Source of the DNA: Malurus cyaneus samueli
Lineage: Eukaryota; Chordata; Aves; Passeriformes; Maluridae
Reading direction: 5' to 3'
Assembly: GCA_009741485.1 (NCBI GenBank)
Contig: CM019217.1
Coordinates: 37,811,757 to 37,875,756 of the forward strand
Length of the DNA: 64,000 nucleotides
The notes under the pieces: generated by a model
The model's input: only the letters and a program-made list of their open reading frames with translations
Told to the model about the DNA's origin: nothing
The model's database searches: none
Translations under genes and position numbers: made by a program
Part shown: in pieces, positions 1-14,500 of the stretch
Position numbering within the stretch: position 1 is the first letter of the stretch
How the letters are laid out: each line of letters begins with the position of its first letter

Positions 1-397
1 TGCTGAGAATTCTTAGTAGTATTATGTAGAAGAAAAGAAGTTAGGGTTCCCAATGTAATCCTACTGATGTAGGGAAAAAATAATATTGGATCAAAGTCAT
101 GGTGTGTGTCCCGTAAGCAGATGTTTTTCAGCAATAGCAGTATGGCTGAATCCATTTATTGCCAGAAATTAATTTTATTCCTTCAGCTAAAGTATGATAA
201 ATGTCATTCAAAACTTCAATATTTCATAATATAAAAATGGATTGAAAGGGTAGGTAGACTCCCAGACCAAAGACAAACAATTCTAAATATTTAGGCTACA
301 GGTACTTCATGAGAAGTTTCTGTTGTCATTACAAAACTGCTCAGCGAAAGAATACTAAAATAGAACAAAATGAAACAAACCTGTGCCCCTTCCATAG

Positions 398-471
398 GAA
401 AAAAAAAACCACAACAAAACAAACAACACCCACAAAAAAAACCCGAAAAAACAAACAAACAAAAAAAAAAG
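398..471. repeat. A-rich low-complexity tract (AAAAC-like)
   Basis: Runs of A interrupted by C, partly of AAAC or CAAA form. This low-complexity tract accounts for the Lys/Thr-rich and, on the other strand, Phe-rich open frames across it, which are not genes. Confidence 0.85.
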
Positions 472-2017
472 GCCACCAAAACACAAATACACTGTAAACC
501 CTGCAGATTTAGACATAAAAGGATGTTTAGAGTGCTTTGCATAAAACATGGCTTGGCTCCACACAGCAGGTAAGGAAAAGGTTGAGATTGACCAAGGCAG
601 AGTGGGACGTTTGAGTGGGGCTTGAATGCATTTGTGAAAAGGTGCCAAGTTTTCTCCCAAACATGAAGTTTTCTTTCACAAAGCCTGCCCATCAAGCCCA
701 GTCAAGGTTGTTAATTGCATTAAATTGAAAGTCAATAACTCTAGTACACTACAACATTGGGTTGTCAGGGATTCCTTAAACACACATTCAATGCAAGCTC
801 ACTCAGCCTTAGCACATTACAGGCTCAGGACTGATAGATGAGAAAGCTCAGGATAAGCTGAATATCTGACAAATTGTCTGCCTAAACAGCTGCTGCAGAA
901 TGACCCCAGTAAATATTTCACTAGATGTGCCAAAATCTGTATCAGTTCTCATACCTGCCTTTTTTTTCCCTTATTTAGTGTTCATCCATACTGCACAGAA
1001 CATGTGGCATTCATTTGCCACAGCCGTGCCACAAACCCCTCAACAAATCCTTTCTCATACATAGGAAAGACATAAGGTAAGTGGTTATGAACAAGGAATT
1101 TATTTATGTCTGAGCTGACAGCTTTAATCCAAATTCTAATTTCTATCAAATGAGGTCTAAATTATACTAACCTTCACCCTACAAGACCAAAGCAGTTACA
1201 ATTTTGACTTCCATTTTCCTCTATTGAAGGAAAAGCTTGACACAGTTATATTTTTGAAAGTATTGGTTTGCTAGAACACCAGGCACTTCCCACAGTTTCA
1301 TGGGACTGATGAGGGAACAGGTCATAATTTACTAAGGATCCTCCTTCAAGTTACAGAGAGAGAGAAGAGTCAATCTTCTGCTAAAATGCTTAAGTAGCAA
1401 TGTAATTAAATAACCTGAATCCACTTTTCAAATTGTTCCCATTTCAAGGCTGGTGAAGCTGATAAATATTGAGCAACATGTAAAAAATACAGACATTTTA
1501 TAAAAGTTAGATGTGTTGGGACTTGTCATTTGTTTGCTGATATTTGGTTGAGGTATTTTTGCAAGCTCACTACCCCTATCTTTTTGCCTATTTATCCACC
1601 TATAGTTCATATATTCATCCTTTTGTAGCACATAGCTTCTTTCACAAATTAAAATTAAGTTGGCTGTGGAACATTAAAAGAAAACAAGTAAAAGGAAAGT
1701 AATGCAGATGATATCTAGGAAAAACTATCCACACAGAACTAACACCAGAAAATGTCCAGAAGAAAAAGCAAAATAAAAAACACACACAATAATAAAAGAA
1801 AATGAGCAATCTAAAGATTTCTAAGCTTTCAGATAAGTTTAGGGCAGAGGAAACTCACACACCACAGAATGACCTAATGGTCTCAACCCTCTCCAAATAT
1901 TTACTTGACTCTCATGTTCTGAGGCAGAATCTGTTCCATAGACACTTCTCATGCTATATGACCCTACATTACACATTTTAATTTCTGTGTAAAGATCGCA
2001 ATGCCTAAATAGCAAAC

Positions 2018-2070
2018 AGGAAAAAAAAACAAAAAACAAGAAAAAAAAAACAAAAAAAAACCCAAAAAAC
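2018..2070. repeat. A-rich low-complexity tract
   Basis: Four to five A runs of 6 to 10 bases separated by single C or G bases, ending in a CCC-containing segment. Simple repeat of no evident function. Confidence 0.85.
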
Positions 2071-4044
2071 TATTTGCTTGTCAATTTGACTTAATTACTA
2101 ACCAGCTGGTGGGATGGATATATTCAATTTTGGGAAGTTCTATTAATCAATTTTTACACTGTGAGAATGTGTAACAGTTCTGCTTTCAGTGACCTTACAT
2201 TTGAACATCAGCACTTGATCTCTGTGAGGGATCTCCAATCCCAATGCCATGCAAGAGCAGCACAAAGCTGACTAGCATTTTCTAGCATGTTTGCATCCAG
2301 AGAGAGTGCCAAGCTGTGTGCCTAAAAGCCACCAAAACAGCACTGGAAGAACTGAACCACAAGCTGCAACACACAGCCCTTTGGCTGTACAGAGCATGGA
2401 ATCAGCAAACTGCAGTAAATCATCTGATGAAAGATTATTGCTTTAGTCTCAAAGTTTAGCAGACTGTTGAGTTTACATTTTTATAACAAACTACTGAGTG
2501 TCCACTCTTGTAACTTTTACAGAAGACACATCTGCACCTTCTCTTGGAAGATGTGAAATAAGTTTTTATCTGTTTTATATACTGGATGATTTCTGGGCAT
2601 TTTAGTTTGTCTATTTAGGTATGATGCCAGATTTATCATTAGGGCACCTCCACACTTTAAGTGCATTATTGACATGTTTCTATTACTTTTTTTCCTTAGA
2701 AGATGAGAGTGCACACTTAGAATTTCTTTTTATAAGATATTGACACCAGAAAAAATATTTTAAAGAGAAGTGAGTTTTATATTAGGATCTTAGATGCAGC
2801 AGATCTGCAGCTGTCCACAATCATGTCAGCAATAAAGCCCACCAACTATCCTCTTATGAGATTTGATGGTTTTGTCATGATCTGTTGCAGAATTTTATGT
2901 CAGTTGGATACCACATCAAATCAGTGCCTCCTTGGACACACTGCTGCTAGGTGCTTTGAAGAAAAGAATCAGAACACTGAATATGACCCCATGTCAGAGG
3001 GGTACCTGGGACAATATCTTCAGGCAAAGAGCTCAAATCATTATAAGGCATCAAAGGACACAACTGCTGCAATTCAAACAGCCAATTTTTTTCTGAGCAC
3101 ACCTGAAAGCAACAGCTGTCCTAAAGCATGACAGATTACCATTATTCTTTGTTCTATACTTCCCTGCAATATGAAATTAAATACCAAGAGACCTGGAGCT
3201 GGCAGAAAGCCAAGATCAACTTCAATGGTGGTAGCTAAGAGCAACATCACTTGCATTCCTACAAATCCAGCACAGATAATGTGTCCTGCACACCTCTGTG
3301 GAGGGGATGAGCAGAAAAACAGAAGATTTCCCTTTTCTGAAGGCAGAATGAAAGGAAGAAAGTAATATCCTCATCAGTAACTTGAATTAGTGTGACCAAA
3401 TATAAATAGTCATTATCCTTTCATTTAACCCATACACATAATTCCAGGCTAAGGAAACAATAAAACACAGCTAAGCACAGTAAAATATTTCTGAGTCTAA
3501 TAATGCAAATGAAGAACCCTGTGTCACTTTTATAAATTTTTGCTATTTAGTTCTCCTAGAATATCAAGCTTTATTAAATACTATTTGGGTTACTGGAACA
3601 AAGTCTCTGTGTTGAATAGAAGGGTCTGAAAAAGAAGCACTAAAGAACGTTGGCAATAACAGAGGGCAGTAGACACAAACAAACTAGAACAGCACTGCAC
3701 GTGTGGAGACATGTCTTACTTCTAGCTAACCCTCTTTTTCTGACAACACATAATGATCTAAACTGAATTTCCAAACTGAACTTCTTGAGGCTGATGCACA
3801 CTTGCTGATCAGTTTCTGAATATCTCCCTTAGGCCTTGATTCACCATGCAATTTCAAATTACACATGGTATTAATCAAGGAATTTTTCCAACAGCATTCT
3901 AAATATCTTTGGAAAAGGTCAGCTACAGATATCAAGTTATTCTAGCTCTCACAATTTCATAATGTCAGGACCATGAAGCTGGAGTCAGTTGTTTATGATG
4001 CTCAAATGAGTGCATTCCCCAGATGTACTATAAAAGAATTGCAG

Positions 4045-4072
4045 CATATATGACAGTATATATATGACAGTA
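4045..4072. repeat. short tandem repeat TATATGACAG x2
   Basis: Two copies of a TATATGACAG unit separated by a short TA run. Small and probably neutral. Confidence 0.7.
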
Positions 4073-7000
4073 AAACTTAAGAAAGAATGTCTAGCCACCC
4101 CTTGTCCCAAGAACATCGATTGAGTACAGAGACTTTTAAACCAGTCAGGCTTCTTAATGTTTATTTTAATGCAGCAGAAAATGCATTACTTTCAGAAAGT
4201 GCATTACATACTCCATACTTTAGAAAAACTCAAAATCTGCTATTACCCACACTAGTCTTCACATACTTAGGTAATATTTACACTACTTCCACAGTATAAC
4301 TAATTCATACTGTTGTAAGCTTTGAGAACATATACTCACTTTGAGAAACACAAATTCAGATATTTTGAGTCAGTCCTGCTTTTGAGGTTTTCACTAAGAC
4401 ACCTGTTGGACCAAATGCACCTCCCTAAAATACCCTGATGTTATATATTCTTGCAGTCCAAGCAATTATACTGTTATCAGTCATGGAGTTGCTTAGGACA
4501 GAAATGATGCTTCATGTTAATTTATTAATTGATTAGAGACTCTGAAGCATTAGGACTTTTGAATCTCATTGCCAAATAGAAAAAACCTGCTCTATTTCCA
4601 TTTCTCTACAGGCAGTAGTAGAAAATAGAAATGATACACTTTGAAACCTTCTCTCTCTATATATAGCACTTCATTCAGACATACATCACAAAAGTTTTGT
4701 AGAAAGCATACTCCTTTTTTCCTGCCTTAGGTATAGACTTCTAAATTTCAGTACTATTGAACCAAACAATTTTGTCTTCAAAATTACCTTAAATACAACA
4801 GATAGGATATCAGATATGTTGATAATCTCACTCATAAGGTATTTTCCCACAGCTCACTACTTGCAATTGATTGGGACCATCTATTAAGAGATTCCACTCT
4901 GTAGACTCCCTATATTATATTTGCGGTTCACATATTTCTGTAATGAGACATTAACATGCCTTGGCTAAAGTATGGAGTAAATTAAACCCACATTTTTAAG
5001 TTCTTTTACACCTTCAGAATACTGCATACTCATTTGGTGTCTGTGAAAAAGCAGTGCTGCTTTTGTTTGATACCCTTAAAATAGCAGAACCATCAAAGTG
5101 AAGACTTAAAACCTCCAAATTGCTTTCCTGACAAAAAATTCTTTATCTCATCTAACATTCTGCTTTCAGTGCAAAGGTAGAAGATTATATCTTTCATTTT
5201 GCACTTTTTTTGAGGAAGTTAGTCCATTCAGCTTTGCTTGGAAAACAAAATCAGAAGAGGTTTTTCATCTGTTGCAACTGATGGGTTAATGGGCACAGTT
5301 ATATCACCTTTACTACCTTATGAATATTAAAAGTAATCAATTTGCCAAGGACTAAACATACACCAGAAAAAAAATATAAAAATTCAAAACTGAGCACAGT
5401 AAAGTTTGGCCTTTGATCTATTTACAGTGGCCAAGGGGATTTTCTCACACTAGTTTCATAGCCAGCAGCTCCCTGAGGCACAAACACAGGCTCAAGACCC
5501 CATCCTTAATATTTTTTAAAAAGAAAGAATAGATGATAGAAGATAATGACAAAATATATCTCAGAACATGCCTTGCATTGTTGCTGCATTTGGTTTAATT
5601 GTCTGGAACACAGAAAATATAGAGCAAGTTTCTGCTTCACATCTTTCATAGCTGGTTTTGACCCTCTGTAACACCACAGAGTCACAAATCAAATGTAAAT
5701 GTTACTTTTTAAAACTACTTTATGGTAGATGACTTGGTCAAAATTAATTAAGAATTCAAGAATCCTATATGAGGGAACCTGGGCCTTCAGGCTGAGCTGT
5801 AGTGGTGCAAGTCAAATCAGCCCTCTGAACATGGCTGACAGCAGCAACACAATAACCTCTTACAGGGTAAGAGGGCAGCTGAGAAAATACTCTGACCAAT
5901 ACATCTAAGCATCTGGGTGTTTTAATAACTCATTTCAAGGAGTTATTCAATCATACAGTAATCTATGGTTTTGCCGAGGTGGTCAAACAACTCCATTCAG
6001 AACAGGCTATACTGAAGTGTACCTAGTTATGCACCCAAAAACTATCTTTCAAATTAAATCCACAAGAGTCAGTGGGAAACAGTCAGTGGAATCACTCAAA
6101 ACCACTCCCCCAAACAAAAATGATACTGTAGTGCAGCCTGCCAGAATTGGTTCCTCAATTTTCTGACTTTTCCACTTTTATCTGTCTCTAAAATTGAGGT
6201 TATCATTCTGCCAATTGAGTGAGAAAGATTTATTAATGTCTATGACATTATGGAAGACAACTCTTGGAAGACATTTCTTTTATCCTCTCATAGCCTTTCC
6301 TTTCAATTAAAAAGTTGCTGAGATTTTCAATAAGTCTGATGGTTTCAGTTGTATCAGGTACAGTTTCAATAGCAACTGTGTTACAACCCCTTTTAAAACA
6401 ACTCCTCTTTTTTACTCGGTAGATAAAGAAAATAGTGATCTTCTACAGATTTGTCTGTCATGACTGACATATTTTTAACTGTATTCTAACTAAGCAAGGC
6501 AAGGTTTATGCAGAATAGTAATACCTTATGAAGTCAACAGATACCACTAAAAGAGAAGCACAGTTTTGAGCAAACAAGCCTTACTCAACAGTAAAGAATC
6601 CAAAAAGAAAGTCTTCACTAAGGATTACATCCTCTAACTTTTAATATAGCATGATCTAAAAATTTTAGGTTTTTATTAATGATTTTTATTGATGAACTCC
6701 ATAGAAAACAATAGGGCTGGGTGGACTCTCAACAGCCAGGTCCCTAGAACATTAAAATGATGTTTTCATTGTTGAGCTACTTTATTTAATGCAATTTGAA
6801 GGTAATCATTATCTTCTAGCTCCTCAACTCTGGCAAACTATTCAGTCACAATTCTGGTTGCTTTAGGACTGCAGATCAAAGAAAATCTCATACAAACCCC
6901 AGACAGGGAAAATATTCACGACTGGATCTAATATCACAAATGGAAGTCAAAAGTATCACCTCTTGCAACATTTCCAGGTCATTGTAACATTATACAATTA

Positions 7001-10000
7001 GAAGTTGTACATAAGCTTATAAAATTACACATCTCATTTTTCCATTCAGATACTACAAGCATGTGAAAACCAATCTACAGTGTAGTGCGGGTCATTCTTA
7101 ATATTGGCAAAAAATAACTAAAGTAACTGAAATCAGTGGTAAACTTCAGGACACTCTAATTCTATAGACAGTTGATTCTGATTCAATACTGTAAAATCAG
7201 CAAACGTTTGTTTTTTTTTTCTTTTTGGCTGAGTAAGGACTACAGGATTCACTTCATTGCCACTTTAAGTGGCATTTTGAAAAATGATATTAGTTTGGTT
7301 TGCAACCTCAGCTGACACAGGAAAATGCTAAGATGAATTACTAACATTTCTGCATGAGCTCTGGATAGGATGATGCAATATGCTGAAACAACCCAAGAAA
7401 CAAGAAGCAGCCCAGGAGCAAACAAACAGCAAAAGCAGCCGCTGTAGCCCATGAATGATTAACTGCCTGCTCTGATAAAATGGGGAAACCCTTTCATTGC
7501 TGGGTAGTTATTCACTTTGGAAGCAAAATCTAAAACTTAACACTCTCAAACAGTCTGACTAATCTTCATCATTGCAGTCCATGCAAATAGGTTTGTCTGT
7601 AAGGCACAAGGATAGATAAATGGGGACACTGCAGCACGATCATTCAAAGAAAAAAATTATGTGAAATATTTCAACGTGATTTTCAATACAACCAAACAAA
7701 CAATTCACAGCAGCAAATAGATAGGTTTCTCCTTAGAATATCTTGTGTAGCAAAGTGAGATGAAAAAGGAGCTTCCTTTTATCATTTCTTGCTGTAGATT
7801 TAGCTATCATACATAGACTTTGGAATAAATGTAAAGATCCTCATGGCCAAATCACACAAATAAGGACAATGGCCTTGAAAGGACCAATAGGTATCAACAG
7901 AGGATGAAAAAATAAATCACCAATGAACTTGAATCGATACTTAGGTTTGAAATAAAAACAGTAACTCTGTATGTCCAGAAAATATACAATGTAGAAAGAA
8001 TTTTGGCAGGAAGCTAAAAAGTAATGCTATTGTTTAAACAATATCCATTTTTAGGCATCAGATTTGGCGTACCTTCACCAATAATGGTAAGTGAAAAGTT
8101 TTTTTTTCAAGTTTGTCAAACAGGACTGGAAATATTAGAATTAAGCCACAATATATCCTTCCTAACGAACATTCCGAAGATTACATTTTGGTTTAGGTGC
8201 AGAGGAATTTATATTGTCTGTGTTTCCCAAGCACTTAAACTAACCTTCTTGCCTCAATTGGTTCACACAAATTAAACAAATAATTTGGAGTTCAGTTTGC
8301 TCTTGTGTGTTAAAAACAAATTAAAACAAGGGAAAACGAAGTGAGGCATTATGTGAAATATGAGCTGAAGCTCTTGGATTTTTACTGTAACTATAAAAAC
8401 CAACTGTTATATCATTATTTGAGCAAGTATTTTTGTTTCACCAGATAGGAATTTACATATCTCCTCGTGTGTCAGAATGGGACTGCACTGGTCGTCCAGG
8501 GGTCTCACCAAATGGTATGAAAATTCTGAATAATAGATAAGAATTCACTTAAGCAAAGAGATCATAATTTTCCAGTATGTCAATTCTGCATCTCACTTAA
8601 CCTTCCTATAATACATATTACACAAAACCAAAGGAAAGCACTGTGAGAACACAGGATTTTTTTCCCTGTCATCACAGGAAAGAAGGTAATCAAGAAAACA
8701 AGTAGGCAGATAGACAAAAAGGAATGTCTTCACATGTATTACAGACATTACATACCTTTTTTTTATTGCCACATTTAGAGCTATCAGTGGCAGGTAAAAC
8801 AAATCAGGCTTCCTCTCTATATCAGACATCAGCTGGATTCAAGCAGATCAGTAGATAGGTACCTCATGTCATGATAAAAGGTTTCAGTTGAATGAACTGG
8901 TAAATGAGTGCAGGCTGAAGCAGGCCCACTAACTGGCAAACTAAAGTTCAGACTGAAACCTGCAGGTTTTACATCAGAGTACAACACATCATAATTGCTA
9001 CCACCAACTCTAAATCAATATGAATAGGGAGCTGTGATCCAGAGCACACCAAAGATCCTGCTTCCTTCATCATTCAGATCACAGATCTTGTCAGAAAACC
9101 CTCTCAGTCTCCTCACTCAGAAAATATTCCCACATCCACATAGTTCATACAGGTTCTCTAATAAGCTATTGATCCTCAACCAGCAAGCTAAAAAGCTCTG
9201 TCAGACCTGTGTTAGCATCCTTGCCATATTCCCTTCTATTTTCCTTTATTGCCAAGCCATCATGCACTATTACCATGTCAATACCATTCTCCCTTACATG
9301 ATCCTTATTTTCATTGCCTTCATACATCCGTATTAATTGGTACTCATTAGAGATTACACCTCCCCTGCCTCTTACTACCACACCATCACACAGAGTAAAG
9401 GGTCTCCCAGCTCTCCTAGTGCTGCTTCTCTCCTGCCCATTTCATTTTCCTGAAAGTGAACAAAAGCACTGTTAAGCCATTTCATTAACTGAAAACACAA
9501 TCCTTTCACAATTGCTTATGAAGCTGCCTTGCTCCTTCCCCTGAAATACACATCTGAGGTATTTTTGGGATGCAGCTTTTGTCTGTCTTGATTTCCTCTC
9601 ATTTTATCCTGGCAAGTGCAGCAATTGTATTCTACCCCTCACTCTATACTCAAAGCTTGTTGCAGGAATTGGGAGTTTGCTAAAGATAGTTATAAAAGTT
9701 GAGAGCCTGTTAGCCAATGCTTCTATGACTAATTATTTGCTGTAATAAAGGCAACTATACAATAACGCTTAAGATTTCCCTGACACGTGGACAAGTGTCT
9801 TTTTCAGCCCAACATGAATTAACAACAAACATCATGCCCACCTCCAGGTGGTGACAGCTGGTCAAGCAGTTTCAGATTTTGCTCATTCAGGACTGTGTCA
9901 GGAAACATGGCAGCCTAGGGCTTTTTGCCCATCCCTCAATCTACCTGGTTCTTGATTAACAATTCAGATGTGTCTCTTGTATCTGGAAAATCGTTTGCTG

Positions 10001-11444
10001 TGATTTGCTCCTCCTGGAAGCCCAGGGCAGAAGAGGAGAGCTGCAGTGGTAAATGGAGGGAACTGAGGCTTAAAACCAAAACAGCATCAGTTGTCAGTGG
10101 CAACAGTATATGCACATTATTTATCTTCATCATCTGTAAACTCTGAGCCCATTTGCTGGAAACTTAGCATAGGTTCAAGTAGCAAACTGGATCCAGACCT
10201 AAGTTTCTCAGTTCCATTTGTCTATCCAGAAGACTTAATTCTTTAGACTGTGCTTAAAAAGGAAGCGTTTCTGAATTCCTTTCCTTCTACAAAGCACACT
10301 CACATTGATCAAAATAAAGCAACCTCTCTCACCTCTCTGCACCTCTCTGAGTGCAGCTTGAAATACAGAATATCCATCACTAATATAGCTCCACAGCTCT
10401 AATTATAACAGTATCATCAAAAGCACTAGGCTTTTTTTCATTGGGTGTAGTTTTAAAAATCTAGTAAAACGAGTCTTTAAAAACTTGACTGGATTGCCTG
10501 CTCTCCTTAAGAGGTTTATCTAACTAATTCTAAATCTGTACATGACCTGGAAGAATACAAGTCAGTGATAGCTGTCCAGAAAAGGAGGATCTGGCATGGG
10601 AGTGGTTTCACACACCAGAAATACAGGGCTAACTGAGCTCCACCTTTGTGGAAGCGCATTTCCAAAGCATCACTTTCATCTCTTTATTATAATGCAACAA
10701 CGCCTGCCAAAGAAACAGGCCAAGAGAGATGCTCAGAGCCAGGTCAATTATCAGAACTAAAGAAAGAATGTCAGAAGCACAAAGGTGAAATCCTGTCTGG
10801 TAAAGAAGATAAGGGGAATATCTATATGAAGAATCTACATGAAACAAATGGAATACGACAGAGTTAATCCTGAGTCATGAACAGCTTCTACACAAAATAT
10901 TTTTAATGCTCTAAATCTATCCCAACATACAGGTAACGCAAATAGTTTTGCAAAGCACTAAAGTGGGGCATACAGGCCCCGAATACTCCAGTTCCTGAGG
11001 ATGGGTTAATTCCAAACAGGTCTCCATCTACAGGATTTGGCACCCCATGGACAGTCGTTACCATTCCATGGTAACCCTGCATTGAACAGCAGAGTGGGAA
11101 AAGGTTTAGAGGAAGATGAAATTGCAACATCAATATTTAAAACAAAGCACACCTTTGCTTCCTCTGGACATTGTATCTCACAATTAGTACAATATGAGTT
11201 ATACACCAACTGAAAGCGAACCACTCTAATGCAGCAAAGATACAGAACTACAAACGTAGATTCACAAAAGTCCTGAAAATTAGGATAAATAATTTACTAA
11301 GTTCTCTTCTGCAGCTTCCTTTCTTGAAGGGACTGATGAGGTGAAAATCCATTCCTCAGAGGTATTAAGCACCTGCAGTATCAAAAAGGGCTGAGGAAAA
11401 CATGGATTGTGATTTATTTCAGACATTTCTCTCTCTGTAGAAGC

Positions 11445-11482
11445 TTTTCAATATTGGCTTTAATTTATGCCAATACTGAAAA
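11445..11482. repeat. inverted repeat, 14-bp arms
   Basis: Left arm 11445-11458 (TTTTCAATATTGGC) and right arm 11469-11482 (GCCAATACTGAAAA) are reverse complements at 13 of 14 positions, around a 10-base AT-rich loop. It may be a chance hairpin or the remnant of a small palindromic transposable element. The stem is shorter than in a typical pre-miRNA, so I do not call an RNA gene. Confidence 0.6.
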
Positions 11483-11553
11483 CATTTCAATTTTTCTGGC
11501 ATAAGTCGACAATTCTAAATCTATTCAAGGTTTGGTGGTAAGGTTTTTGTCCT

Positions 11554-11568
11554 TAAAAAAAAAAAAAA
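11554..11568. repeat. poly(A) tract
   Basis: An uninterrupted run of about 14 A bases. No retroposon body with a target duplication could be recognised upstream of it. Confidence 0.8.
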
Positions 11569-14500
11569 GAACGCTATGTCTTCAATGGAACTTTTGAGCC
11601 TCAAAATGACTTATGCCATTTCTCCAAGCTGCCTGGTAACAAAAGGTCACAGGTTGGCTCCAGCTCCCTTGTATTTAACAAAATAATGTGGTTCAGAACA
11701 GAAAAGCTCATCTTAAAGGTCACAACAAAAATCTATTTTTCTTCACTGTATCATTATACAGAATATTTCCTTAGAGTCATATTCCATGTCAAAGTAGAGT
11801 GAACAGGTTTCAAAATGAATCTAGGTAACACATACATAACATTGTACATGCTGTTTTCTAGACAGTATCACCTTTGTATCTTGGAGTCAGGGTAGTGAGG
11901 ACACAAAACTTAGGCATTCAAAAAAAAATTTGTGATGGAAAAGTGCCAGAAGACTTAAGGGAGCTAAATAGCATAGCAAAACAAATCAATAACTGTGAAA
12001 GTCAGACACCACGACTTTAAAAACTTTAGGGAAGCAACTCATATTCCTGGTTGGACTATTTCTATTAAAAAGCAATCAATAGTTATAAAAATGGTTATTG
12101 CATCATCCGTTACCAGATATAAACAAAATTTCTAGATGCAAGTGAAGATGCCACACCAGACAAAACCAAACATTTTTTGCTTTTTGCTTATCTTCTCAAC
12201 TGAAAGAGCACTGAAGTGTTAGGTTCAATCTATTCCTTTTGTTCTAACCTCAGTCCTTTGCAATCAACTCTGAGCTACAAAGTCAAGAAGAAAATTACTA
12301 GAAATTAGATATTTTAAAGGTTTTCTACTGAACCTTGGCGAGAAATGATACAAGTTAGGGCTACCAAAGAGAGATCCATGGGGTAAATCTTATTCCCACC
12401 TTTTGTTTTCCATTCGGAAAAGTTGCCACCCACAATGCAATAATGCAACTTAGAGAATAAAAGGGCTAACACTTAGATTTTATACAAGGAAATGGATGGA
12501 AAACTTTGACTCTTTGAATCCTTCAAGTTTACAGACATCCTGTGTTATTCACCTTTTTGCTCTGTTTACTTCCAAGTTTGAGATATAGTATAAGACACTA
12601 AATAAAGCCAAAACACCAATGTCTCATATGTATGAAAGATCTTTAGTCCTCTTTTTTTTCTGTAATGGCTTCCTCCTCCTCTTAGGCTTTAAAATAAATC
12701 TGTTTGCCATGGATTGTGATTCAGCACCTACTTTGAAATGTGGACAGGGGAAATCTCAGTCCACCATGATACCAGGCATTCTATGAAAAAAAAAGCACAT
12801 ATATAAGGATATGCATGGAGGGTAAGTATGCACATATGTATCACCAGAAAGATCCATATCAAATCAAAGTGATAAAAAAAGCAAACAAAAGAGACACAGC
12901 AACAATATCCTGATTAAGCAGTGCAAATGTGTGTGGGGGTTCTCCATGTCTGATAAAAATGAAACACCTTTTATTAAGAGGTAATGATCTTTACAAGAAG
13001 TGACCTAATCTACAAAATATTTCAGAGCAATATTAATGAGTGCAGTAACTGAAAGTTTACATAGCAAAAATCCTGCTAGTCAACACTATAACTTTGCTGA
13101 AGAAGAAGCAAAAACATGGTCTGAACTTTCTTATCCAAATTAAAAGAACAGAGACCTTGATATGAGGATGTAATATTGTAAACTGACACCAAAGAGTGAA
13201 AGCACTGTATAGCACTACTACTTGTAGAAATATACAAAATAAATAATGTAAGCTTTATTTTTATTTTTTTTATCCATAATATATAGAGAAACCAGAATCT
13301 AACCTAAAATTATCTTGGAATAAATGTAAATGGTATAAAGGAAATCAAACCTAGCTCAATATAAAACATTGACTGGTTTTTTGCTTCCAGGAAACTGATG
13401 AAAACAAAACAAGCACCTGGAATTCCTGCTTTATATGTAATAAGTAAATTATATTAAAGCTTTTCTTCCTTGAATATTTTACAAATGTCATTTTATGGGC
13501 ATCAAAACTTTTTACTCAGAAAGAAATCTTCTACTAGTATCCTAACTTAAAATGCACATGCCTGCAGTTTTGGATATCTTTGTCCTTTCTAGATAAATGA
13601 GTAGCCAGCCTACCCAAATGTAAAAAAAAAAATTTGCTTGCTTGAAGATTTTAACAAATCAAGAACAATTACTCAATCTGCAATTAACTAATTTTTTTCC
13701 CATCTGTAGAAGGTTGATCCATGTTTACTCATGAAATTAAGGTTCCAGATAACAGTCAACATTAAAACATGATGGAGTTGGGAATTATGAGAACTATTAA
13801 CTGAACCATCCTGCAAAAAGCAGCAAGCTTTTATCATGTAGGTTTCTGCTCAGCTCTAACATACACAGAGTTTAGGTCTCTTTAAGGAAGACCAATTGAA
13901 AAGCAAATATTTTTGTTCCTCCTCACACTTATATAGGATCAGCAAAAACTGATTGGCCTCTTTCTATACGCACACTTCGTACTCAGCTCTATTTAGTATC
14001 ATGCCATCTGGGTCTAATTTTATTTTTTTTCCTTCTGACATCAGCAAGCTTCATAATGCAAAGCAAATTTCCTTTGATGCTAAGGCTAGATCAAGAAGAA
14101 TGAGCAGGCCGGCATGTTTTTCCACATTTAGACAGCCAGTTAAACTCCTACTCATCTTCATCACATACTGCTGAAGAGTCAAAATTTTCCTACAGAAGCT
14201 CAGTGTTTTAAAGGAAAAACCAGATGCAATGCTTAGGTATTGTTGTACAGTCAACAGCTTTCAAATTCAGCAACTGTCAGCAAATGGATTGTCACAGCTC
14301 CTTTGATATTTACACAGACTAAGCTATTCCCCTTACACTTTGAGGTTTTTTAAATAAGAATGCAAAGACAAAGTTTAGATGGCAGTCTGTACCCCACTAC
14401 GTAAGACTTCTTCCATCCTCTCTCATCAGCAGCACTGCTAATCAGTGTTTTTGTGAGCATTTCATAAGATAAAGGTACCAGCAATGCACATACGTGTTGT

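Noticed and set aside
2823..3131. 102-codon open frame on the + strand
   Set aside because: Random-looking residue composition with no motif, and AT-rich context without neighbouring exons.
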